Shown here: one piece after another, positions 8,568 to 18,037 of the stretch | Layout: each line of letters starts with the position of its first letter | Numbering within the stretch: the stretch's first letter is position 1 | Source: Neocallimastix lanati (nom. inval.) | Lineage: Eukaryota > Neocallimastigomycota > Neocallimastigomycetes > Neocallimastigales > Neocallimastigaceae | NCBI GenBank assembly: GCA_016946835.1 | Contig: JACVTC010000025.1 | Location: forward strand, 1,277,501-1,300,000 | Reading direction: 5' to 3' | DNA: 22,500 bases | The notes under the pieces: model-generated | What the model was told of the DNA's origin: nothing | What the model saw: the letters and a program-made list of their open reading frames with translations, nothing else | Databases searched by the model: none | Translations under genes and position numbers: made by a program

Positions 8568-8570
<3 letters not shown>
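8560..8570. repeat. Candidate target-site duplication, left
   Basis: TATATTTTAAT lies immediately left of the T-run that is the LINE A-tail. The same 11 bp occur at 11621-11631, just past the end of the GC-richer insert. The word is AT-rich, so chance is possible, but both copies sit exactly at compositional borders. Confidence 0.5.

Positions 8571-8613
<43 letters not shown>
8570..8613 (-). repeat. LINE poly(A) tail
   Basis: A run of 44 T on the plus strand, i.e. A on the coding strand of the LINE. It directly follows the 3' UTR and a correctly spaced AATAAA, as expected for target-primed reverse transcription of a polyadenylated RNA. Confidence 0.8.
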
Positions 8614-8616
<3 letters not shown>

Positions 8617-8818
8617 GGCAGCAAACTTGTTTCATCTTTATTAATTAAATATTTGATAAAATACATATAATAAAAAGAAAAAAAAAAATAAAAAAAATAA
8701 ACAAAATAAAACACAAAATAGAATAAAATAATGGTATAAAGTATTCTAGTTTCATTTAATTAATATTTGTAAGACTTCACAAGAGCATAATTATACTGAA
8801 GTATAATTATTAATTTTG

Positions 8819-10990
8819 ACTTCACAATGTTAATATGTTAATCGTAATTTTAAGATACAAAATTATGATCTTCATTTGTTGCGCTGCCCTGCTGGCCTGT
8901 CTTATTGTTTCTTCAGCATTGACGCTCTTGGTAGTTGTAGTACGATTCGATTTGAACCTATTGAACAAAGACCATTGCTGGCCATTAACAATAGGTATAA
9001 TCGATTGAAGAAGTACCGCAGTAACCACCAAGAATGGAGTATCAGAATAAGCACCTGATTTCATCTGGCACTTAAATAGATCCTTTCATTCCCTTGTACT
9101 GTTATTAATACTTCGACCTCCAAGAAGGAAATTAAACACTTTTTCACACACACTAGAATCAACATACACCTTATTTTCAATACTATTACTAACATTACTA
9201 AAAATACTATTACTAATATTACTATAACTATTATTACTATTACTATTATTACTATTATTATTATTACTGTTGTTATTATCATTATTACTATTAACAATAT
9301 CATTTGTTAGGTTGCCACGGTTAAAAGAATTATATAAAAATAAAATTTTATCATTAACTTTACTATGAATATGATTGAAAAATGGACAATCAATTAACCA
9401 ATGCCTTTATCCATTGTTTATTACTTTTACAACAGGGTCAAAAATTAGGACACATTTGATCTATTATTTTTGCAGCTTTAGCAATTCTAGCATCTAATCT
9501 ATATCCACTTCGGGCTCTCAATAGCCAATAGAAACCATATGAAAGATCAAGATATTCATAACAAAGTTTTATAAATTTTGATGTTTCTTCGAATTTGTTT
9601 TTGTCATAAAATTCAGTTTTAATAGAATTGATTTTCATATCTCTTTTCCAATAAAAATCCTTGATTTTATTATCGTTACTACCTCTTTTCTCTAGTTTAC
9701 GTTTAAGAGTTCTACTTTCTTTTGTCCATGTATATTTTCTAAATTTTGGAATATTATTAACTAAATAGGAAATAATACAATTTGAATCTTTCCATTTATC
9801 AAAACATTTGACTTGAGACAAAGCAAAGCACACTTAGCTGACAATGGAGGAATATTTAAATCTTTTGAAATAGAATATACATTAATAAAAGATTTGGCTT
9901 TTTGTAAACCCTGTAATCCATCTTAATCCTTTATTAATTAATTTCTGAGTATTATTTGTTCTTGCTTTATTTGAACCAAGTAAAGGTGCAAAATAAGAGA
10001 CTTTACTAAGTACATAGGAGTTAATAATAATCTTCTTAAATGGAATAGGAATTTTGGAATTTGAAAGAAATTTACTAACAGAAAAGAGAGCTTTAGTAAC
10101 TTTAGAGTTAAGAAATTCAATAATAGGGTTCAACGATAAGCTTTTATCGAATGATATACCTAAATTGATATAATATTTAGTTATTGGGATTGGTTAACCA
10201 GCAAGATAAAAAGTAGGATCTCTTTTATTTTGAAAAAGAGGTGTGTCTGGTCGAATGACCATCGTTGCACACTTGTTAATTCCAAAATTCATCATATATA
10301 ATTTAGCCCATTCATTTTACCTTCTTAAGCATTTTTTTTTTTTTAACTTAGTTCTTGACGGTGCGCATAGAACAATATCATCTGCAAAGAGTCCACCACA
10401 ACATCTAATAGATTTGCCTAAAGGAATTCCAATTTCTGAAAAATCATTAAAAATGTTATTAATAAATAGATTGAAAAGAATTGGTGATAGTGGACAACCT
10501 TGTCTAACTCCTTTCATAATATTAAATGATTCCGAATATTGATTATCAATTTTAACATTGGCTTTGTAAGTCAAATATAGATTTTTTATAAATTGATAAA
10601 ATTTACCTCTAATACCTAAAGCATCTAATTTAAATAAAATATTACCTATTGGAACAGAATCATATGCCTTTTTTTAAATCTAGAAAAGCAAGGTAAGTTT
10701 CTTTATTATCATTTTTACACCTTTGACAAATTTCTCGAATTGAAATAAATAAACTAACACATTCTTCTTTATTACGAAATCCAAATTGCTCTGGGCCTAA
10801 TAAAATTATTTTTAAGTCCATATTCCGAAATTCTTTTGGAGATTATTTTCGAAATGAGTTTTATGCCATTGTTAATCAGAGAGATACCTCGATAAATGTC
10901 ACAATCAGAAAGATCATCTCCTTTTTAAGGAATGAATATAATACTTGCTTCATTCCATGTACTAGGAAATTCTACATTCCAATTTCTAGA
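8819..10990 (-). pseudogene. LINE ORF2: reverse transcriptase and C-terminal region, disrupted
   Basis: In minus-strand order, sequence near 10963-10880 resembles the N-terminal RT block (FPSTWNEASIIFIP, then DCDIYRGISLI). This is followed by QFGFR (about 10783), FLDLKK and AYDSVP (about 10690-10650), GVRQGCPLSPILFNLFIN (about 10512-10460), and the catalytic FADDIVL (10368-10388). A post-RT region (10133-9882, with SYFAPLLGS and RWITGF) and a C-terminal region (9833-9438) with RIAKAAKII and an incomplete Cys motif come next. The frame then continues through an Asn/Ser-rich insertion (9190-9300) to about 8819. Breaks include a stop at 10925-10927, a frameshift around 10800-10830, an extra A near 10669-10677, a frameshift at the A-run 10331-10342, and stops near 10196 and 9437. 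The copy cannot be active. The family resembles fungal LINEs; the exact clade is not assignable by eye. Confidence 0.85.
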
Positions 10991-11463
10991 ATATATCTTC
11001 TGTAAAGTTTAACAGATAAAACCATACAGATATTAATTAAATGAGAATTGTAATAATTTTATATCTTTTTGGAGTAAATAATTTCGACAATAAGTAGTTT
11101 GTTGAATGATTGAAAAATAATTTGATTTAGCACTTTTTTTAGTTTATTATTAAATTTGAATATCATAAAGTATTTAATGACTAAGATTGAATTGATGAAA
11201 TATAATGGCTCAAAATTAGAAAAGAGTTAAATAAATTATTATTACAAGATTTAGAGTGAATCAATCTCTTACAACGGGATACATGAAATATATAGTTGAA
11301 ATACAATTGAATACAATAGATTCTTACATGAGAATAGTAATACTACATGATAATAGAAATACAATGAAAATGTATTACTTATTCTTGGGTGTAACTTATT
11401 TAACAATGTTCCAAAAATGCACCATTATATTCGGCAGTGAATGATCACCAGATAAATTTTACC

Positions 11464-11493
11464 AATAACATTACCATTGCGAATAATGTTATT
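11464..11493. repeat. Inverted repeat in the 5' part of the LINE insert
   Basis: AATAACATTA and TAATGTTATT form perfect 10-bp arms around CCATTGCGAA. The surrounding 11222-11620 is less AT-rich than its neighbours but has no convincing ORF on either strand. Confidence 0.5.
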
Positions 11494-11620
11494 AATTAAC
11501 ACAAAATATAACTTTACTACTATTTTACACCAGTACTGTTGATCTACTTTATAAGAGTAAAGTTAATTCCCCTTGCAGGCGATTTATTATACATAAATGG
11601 AGTACACCCCTGCTCGGGTA

Positions 11621-11631
11621 TATATTTTAAT
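11621..11631. repeat. Candidate target-site duplication, right
   Basis: TATATTTTAAT, matching 8560-8570. It starts right after the last GC-containing word of the insert (cctgctcgggta). Confidence 0.5.
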
Positions 11632-11893
11632 CTATTAATAATCTATATTGATATTAACATCTTTTATTGATCTATTTATTTAAAATTTTTAAAGTACCAT
11701 TTAATTAAGAACAAATTTTCAATTTTGAATATAAAATTTTTTAATAAAAATGCAAAGTTCATATCGACTTTATTTTTAAGAAAGAAAAAATATGAAAAAA
11801 AAAATTTTTTTTTTGTTGTTCTTAATTGATAAAAAATATTTAATAATAAAAATTATAATAATAATATTATTATAATAGAAATAAAAAAATTTT

Positions 11894-11947
<54 letters not shown>

Positions 11948-12106
11948 TTATTTTATGGATTTTATTAATACATTTTTTTTTAATAATATAAAATTAATAA
12001 AAATTTAATAGTAATTTGAGACATTTGCAATAGTAAAATTATTATATATATATCTATATATATAAACTTTAATTATTTTTTAAAATCTTATCTTTAGAAA
12101 TATTGT
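11632..12106. other. AT-rich spacer with long T-run
   Basis: No gene seen. It includes a homopolymer of about 43 T at 11902-11944, similar in length to the LINE tail but without recognisable retroposed sequence beside it. Confidence 0.6.
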
Positions 12107-12254
12107 TAGAATAATAAATAAATTTAAATATATATTTAACGAATTTTTTTTTTTTTTTTTTATTTTTTTTTATATCTTTGATATCTTTTAATTTTTTTTT
12201 TTTTTTTTTTAATAATAATTCTTTTTTTTTTTTTTTTATTTAAAATAATTTTTT

Positions 12255-15200
12255 TTATTTAGAATAATTTTTTTCATCTAAAATAATATTTCTAATTTCA
12301 TCAAATGTTTCTAAAATCATTACGCATTGAATATCGATAAATGTTATATCTTTCATATTCTTTAAAATTAAAATAGTCATAAAATTTTATTAAAAATTTT
12401 ACCATTTCTATATTTCCAGCTTTAACGGCTAAAACTAATGGACTATGATCATAATCTTTTGTATGAATTAATTTATGGTGAGAAGAAAGAATTTTTAGTA
12501 AATCTAAATTGTTTCTATAAATTACCGATTTTTGAATTTCTGAAATATTATCCTTATTAATGAACATTATGGTCATATATTCAAAAATAGGAATATTATG
12601 AATTCTAATGGAATACAGGAGTCGACTTTCATTCATATTTTCAATATTTTGATTCTTGACATTAACATCGGCTCCATTTTCAATTAATAATTTAACAATG
12701 GATAGACACTTTGTTTTCATTGAATAGGTAAGAGCATATTTACCATTTTTATCTGAACAATTAACATCACATCCTCTCTTAATTAATTCTTTCAAAAATT
12801 CCAATTGAATATCTCTAGCCCATTGGAGGTTCCTTAATACAATAAAAAGAGGAGAATTTAATGTCTCTTGCGTTGTAATATTTTCTAACAGAATTATAAA
12901 TAATTCTTTATTACCAATGCTAATAGAAATATCATATAATAATTCATCAAATTCCAATTCTTTTTCTTTGGTAGAAGCAAAATGGATTAAATATTTCAAG
13001 GTTTTGATATCTTCTTTCATGACGACATAGTGTAAAAGATTAAAGCCGTTACCATCTAACTCGTTAATATTAAAGTTACTTAAAAGGATTTCAAATATTT
13101 CTTTCTTACCTATTAAATATGAAAATATTAATGGGGTAAATCCACAGAATGAATACTTATGACTTATTTTCGAGACTTTCTTGATTTCTGTGAATTTTTC
13201 CAAGGTTAGGAGAATACCTTCCAAATTATTTTGACATATTAAACGTATTAATGAATGAACGGATGAATTAAAATTTTCTACTTCTAAGATGGATTTTGAA
13301 AAATCATATCGATTTAACACATTTTAAAATTTTGATCTTTTAATAACTTTAATAACAGCGATATTTCATTTTTAATATCGAACTCTCTATTAGTACTAAA
13401 GCTTAGTAAATATCTGAAGATATTTAATCCATTGTCATTGTTTATACAATTTTTAAAGGCTACCGTTAAAGGACGATCACCATTTTCATCACTGACATTA
13501 ACATTAAATGAATGTTCTTCATTCTCCAGTAGACATTTAATTAACGAAAGATTTCCAATTCTGATGATAGAATTTAATAACAGTGAACGATAGGTGATAT
13601 CTTTAGTTTTGAGACTGGGAAGATTTATATATAAATATTCTTGGGTTACCGGAATTTCTAATAGCATTTCGAGAATGATAGAAATTATCTCAATATTCTT
13701 ACAGGACTTCTTATTCGATTCCAAGAGAAGTTTTTCAAGGCAAATACGATCCATCAAATTTTGAAATTTATTATTTCTACAGATCATGGAAATTAGTAGT
13801 TTAAAAATGAGAATCCTATTATATTGAATTGATTTCAAAAGAACATGCTCAAAATTAATTTTTTCATAATTTTTAATTCTAAATATATTCTTGAAAATTA
13901 TTTTTACACAAATAACACTATCATATTTAATGGCTAAGATTAATATATTTTCAATGATCATAGGTTGAAGAAGAAAAAGAATGTTGTTGTCGATGATCAT
14001 TTAGATAATCAAAGATGAGTTGTACAGTTTCACCTAAATAGTATTTCTTATTTTTTAATATTTTTTCGAAAGTTGAAATGAAATCAAAAGTTGGATGTGA
14101 AAATATTTGATTAATAAAATCCATGATATATTTTTGATTCATTAACTTTGAAGTAGCTGTTTTCACGGTTTCACTTTGATTCATATCTTTAATCGATTTT
14201 AAAAATCGATCTAACTCAATCGCATTAGTATCAAAGGTTGGATGATGATAAAATAAATCAAACGCATACCTTAATAAAATTTTTCCTCTTTCCTTTACCA
14301 CTATGACACATTCATTAAATCTTGAAAATTTAAAGTCAAATGTTGGGTGGTGAAGGAAGAAGTCCAAAAAGATTTTGATAAATACATCATTATTATCCCA
14401 GGTACTGATACTTCTGAAACATAATAAGCAGTGGTCAAGAAATATACATTTCGTATCAAAAGTTTTATTTTGGAAGCAAATTTGAATAAAATCTTTAAAT
14501 AATTTTTGGGAGGTTTCGTTCGTGGATGAAATGTTCAAAGAAATGAATTCTGAAAGCGATTTCTTAAAATTATTGACAATTTCATAGGTTAAATAGTCAT
14601 CCTGTGATTCAAGAACCATTTCAAATAATTGTTTTGAAAATAATTTAAATATTTCTTGAAATTCTCTTTTATTAAATTGTAGATAGAGAGAGACCAATCT
14701 ATAATATCTTTTATTTAAGGTATATTTGTATTGATCAAGGTTTATAGAACGATGACTAATAATTGTTAATAATTCATCATGAGATACTTTCTTTCTATCT
14801 TTATAATGGAAGAGCAGTTTTAAAATACAGGTCTTATCAAAAAAATAATGGATATTGATATACTTTAACATGTAAGGAAATTCTGGTTCATAAATGTAAA
14901 TACTATTGGTATGAAATCCAATATCCAATAAATATGAAAAATTTTGTTGATTTAAAGATGAATAATGGATTAAATACCAAAATATCCTGTAAGAAAACAT
15001 AACTTTACTTCCGTAATGGAATAATAAATTTGCAATTTGAAACTTTTTTTCAGCTAACGCCACGGAAAGAACTAAATCAATATCAAAATTTATATCGTCA
15101 ATTGGAAGATCATAATGGGATAGAATAAATTTTATATATTCTAGAGGAGCATCATTTTTAATAAAAAATATTAAAATATTGTTATGGTCATCATTAATAT

Positions 15201-15620
15201 TATCATCAGTAACATAATAAGTGAAACCAGTTTTTTTAAAGTAGTTCTCCAATATCTGTACATCATTCAATGAAATGATTTGTTTAAATACATTCTCTCT
15301 ACCAACAAGTTTTTCAATGCTTTTTCGAAATTGACGATCCTCTTCAATGAAACGGAAATCAAGTACATCATCAATTCCAAAATGAACCTCTCTATAAAAA
15401 TAGTCAACTACTAATTTGGATAGATCTTCAGGTTTTCTTAAATCGTTTGAGAGTAACGTTTGAAAGGTATAAAAATTCGATAATGAAAAAGTATATCATA
15501 AATATTGTCATCAATTTGAAACTTTTCATTCCTATCTTTCATTTGTTCATCGAAATAGGATTCTAAAGAATTTTGATTTGTTCGAATAATGGTAAAAATT
15601 TCTTCATTATAATCCGTCAT
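12255..15620 (-). pseudogene. Ankyrin-repeat gene, right copy, four frameshifts
   Basis: Colinear with the intact 1121-aa gene from ATG (15618-15620) to the equivalent stop (12255-12257). Relative to the intact copy it has a one-base deletion near 15497, one extra A near 13975, two extra bases near 13318-13320 and one extra base near 12311. The first break ends translation after 60 codons. The shifts sum to zero, so the distal frames alternate between the original and one other phase. Apparent starts inside the gene (at 15270, 14000 and 13320) are artefacts of the breaks. Coding potential between breaks is otherwise intact, so the lesions are young or, for the homopolymer ones, could be sequencing errors. 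Amino-acid differences from the left copy cluster in blocks. Confidence 0.85.
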
Positions 15621-15964
15621 TTTTAAATCTTTCCTTTTTTTTTTTTTTTTTTTTCTTTTAATTTTTGTTTTAATTTTAATTAATTTTTTTTATTTTAAAA
15701 ATAATATATGTATTAACATTAATCTGTAATAAAAATAAATTAAATATTCTTGACAAATGTAATTCATTATGTTTTTTTTTATTATTATTTTTTCTTGAAA
15801 AAAATATTAATAATAAATATTAAATATAAGAATTAAAAATTTTTTAAAAGAAAAATATTTGATTATTTATATTAATTTAGTTGTGGTTAAATTTAAGTCT
15901 AAAAAAAAAAAAAAAATTTTTTTTAATTAAATTTTTATAGGTTAATTAATTTTTAATCTTAACC

Positions 15965-15995
<31 letters not shown>

Positions 15996-16275
15996 ATCTA
16001 CCACCACACATAAAATTAAAAAAAAAAAAAAAAAAAAAAGTTTAAATATATAAAAAGTTTATAAATTTTTTTTTCAAATATATAAACGTATCAAAAAAAA
16101 AAATATATATATATAAATATTTAAAATTGAAATATTTTGATATATTTTTTTATAATACTTTAACATTAATAATAATGATCATTTCAATTATATATTATTA
16201 AAATTTATTTTATTCATAAACTGAAATTAGTTTCATTATCTTTTAATACCATTAATAGTATTAATTAAATATTTA

Positions 16276-16308
16276 TTGGTTAAGATTGAAAATTAAATCT
16301 TAAACCAA
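16276..16308. repeat. Conserved inverted repeat in right-copy flank
   Basis: Identical to 7656-7688: TTGGTTAAGATT against AATCTTAAACCAA. Confidence 0.5.
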
Positions 16309-16359
16309 GAAAACTTTAAAAAAAAAAAAAAAAAAAAAAAATTAAATTTAATTAATCTT

Positions 16360-16387
16360 ATTCATAATTATAATGAGAGTTATGAAT
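16360..16387. repeat. Second conserved inverted repeat in right-copy flank
   Basis: Counterpart of 7741-7768: ATTCATAATT against AGTTATGAAT. The single A-to-G change keeps pairing as G-T if transcribed. Confidence 0.5.
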
Positions 16388-16934
16388 AGATCATAATTTG
16401 ATGAATTTAAAACTGTTAATCATAATCATAATGAATAAAAATATAAAATATATATATATATATAATATGATAAAATATATATATATATAAATATTAAAAA
16501 TATATGGTATAGAGTATAATAGTAAAGTTTGATTTTTTTTTTTTTGTTAAGAAAAAATAATAAAATTTTCTTAAAGAACATAAAGAAATATATATATTCT
16601 AAAAACTTGATAATTATGAAATATAATTTTCTATTATTTATAATAGTAGAATTTTCATTTATTAATTTTGCTTTCTTAACTTGATTTATATGATACACTC
16701 CAATAAAAAATTCATATATATTACTAAAGTTTTTTTTTATTTACTAAATGACCTGACTAATTCCATTTATAAATATATAATTATTGAGTGAAATGCTTTT
16801 ATGATTGATATATATATTTATGCATATATATTTTTTATTTATCACATTTATTTTAATAAAAAAATTTAATTTAATATTATTTTATTAATTTTTTTTTTTT
16901 TTTAAATTAGGAATAAATTTTATTTAATAATATT

Positions 16935-16969
<35 letters not shown>

Positions 16970-17796
16970 AAAAAAAAATACATGAAAATAAAATATATAA
17001 AAATAAAGTATATGAAAATAAAAATATATGAAAATAAAAATATTACTACAACAGCAGATACCATTACTACTATTTAATTATATTAAAAACAATAAAACAA
17101 TAAAAAAATAAAAAAAAAAAAAAATAGGTTAATTATTAAATCAAAATTTTAATTATTGCCATTGAATAAAAAGTTAATATATAAAGATAATATTGAAATG
17201 ATAATATTGAAATTAATATTATAGATATATATATATTGAAATAATATATAAGAAAATTTTAAAATTTTATTAACCTTATCTACTAATCATAATTAAATAA
17301 TCATATTTATTAATAATAATAAAAAAAAAAAAAAAAAAAAAGGCATAATATCAAATTTTTAAAAAATATCTTTTCTTAATAATTTTTTTTTATTTTTATT
17401 GTATTTTGTTTATTTTGTTTTATTTTTTTTTGTAGTCGTCTTAATATTAAAAAAAAAGTTTTTTTTTTTTTTTTTTAATAGAAGTAGTTTATCATAGATT
17501 TTAATATTAAAAAGAGATAATAATTATAAATCAAAAATATATATATATATATATAAATATATTTATAAAATTATATTTCTTTTATATATATATGTACATA
17601 TATTTTTATATATATTTCTTTTTATATATATATATATATTTCTTTTTTTTTAATAGAGATATTGAATAATAGATTTTAATATTAATAAAAAAAAATAAAT
17701 AACTAATAATAATAATTATAAATTATACATTATCAAAATATATATCTATAAAAAATGTTTCTTTTCATATCTTTTCATATTTTTTTTTTTTTTTTT

Positions 17797-17855
17797 TTGT
17801 TTATTTTGTTTGGTTTGTTTTGTTTGGTTTGTTTTGTTTTGTTTTGTTTTGTTTA
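17797..17855. repeat. GTTTT pentamer array
   Basis: Tandem TTTTG units with TTTGG variants, the only G-containing simple repeat in the right half of the window. Confidence 0.85.
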
Positions 17856-17936
17856 AAAAATAATTTTTTTTTGGTATCATTTAATAACTTTTATAGAAGC
17901 CTAGGCTTTATTTTAACCTTTTTTTTTTATAAAATT

Positions 17937-17990
17937 TTTTATATAAATATTTTTATATAAATATTTTTATATAAATATTTTTATATAAAT
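17937..17990. repeat. 14-bp tandem repeat, about four copies
   Basis: Unit ATATAAATATTTTT. It ends in a long T-run just before the stop codon of the RNF213-like gene. Confidence 0.8.
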
Positions 17991-17997
17991 TTTTTTT

Positions 17998-18026
<29 letters not shown>

Positions 18027-18037
<11 letters not shown>

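Larger units (their letters stand above)
8571..11620 (-). mobile_element. Non-LTR retrotransposon (LINE), degraded copy
   Basis: An insert of about 3 kb in minus orientation lying between the two ankyrin segments. Its 3' end has an AATAAA signal (minus strand, 8637-8642) about 24 nt before a 44-nt A-tail (T on the plus strand, 8570-8613). The coding remains include the reverse-transcriptase domain and the C-terminal tail of a LINE ORF2. The insert is flanked by the candidate duplication TATATTTTAAT. The 5' third (about 11000-11620) has mixed composition but no recognisable endonuclease, so the copy is probably 5'-truncated or heavily decayed. Confidence 0.8.
12107..16906. repeat. Segmental duplication, right copy
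   Basis: Direct repeat of 3470-8275 with the same gene, same strand and same flank. The copies are separated by about 3.8 kb, most of it the LINE insertion. Many stretches differ by about 1%, but a few short blocks are strongly diverged. Confidence 0.9.
15621..16906. promoter_or_regulatory. Upstream flank of the right ankyrin copy
   Basis: Counterpart of 6975-8275. It keeps the C-rich island at about 15998-16010 and both inverted repeats, with indels mainly in homopolymers and (AT)n. A 90-codon open frame here (16426-16698, minus) is low-complexity and not conserved as a gene in the other copy. Confidence 0.4.
16907..18026. other. AT-rich intergenic region with simple repeats
   Basis: No gene or RNA seen. 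It holds A/T homopolymers, (TA)n tracts, and two related segments at about 17471-17545 and 17647-17740 that share 'agattttaatattaa' plus an AATAATTATAAAT tail. Near 17797-17855 is a GTTTT/GTTTG pentamer array, and at about 17937-17990 four copies of a 14-bp unit ATATAAATATTTTT. The last part is the 3' flank of the RNF213-like gene. Confidence 0.7.

Noticed and set aside
8876-10542. Open frames overlapping the LINE: plus strand 8876-9058 and 10243-10542, minus strand 9938-10120
   Set aside because: Shadows of the ORF2 reading frame on the opposite strand or in another phase.
11256-11444. 62-codon plus-strand open frame
   Set aside because: No recognisable motif, lies within the decayed LINE insert.
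11902-11944. Second poly(A) tail of a retroposed gene
   Set aside because: A T-run of about 43 nt resembles the LINE tail, but no retroposed sequence or polyadenylation signal is recognisable beside it, and such runs are common here.
13314-15270. Independent genes starting at 15270, 14000 and 13320
   Set aside because: They are segments of one frameshifted ankyrin gene; for example the 15270 'start' is a TTG equivalent to an internal Leu of the intact copy.
16426-16698. 90-codon open frame upstream of the right ankyrin copy
   Set aside because: Low-complexity Tyr/Ile/Lys string within duplicated noncoding flank; not preserved as a frame in the other copy.
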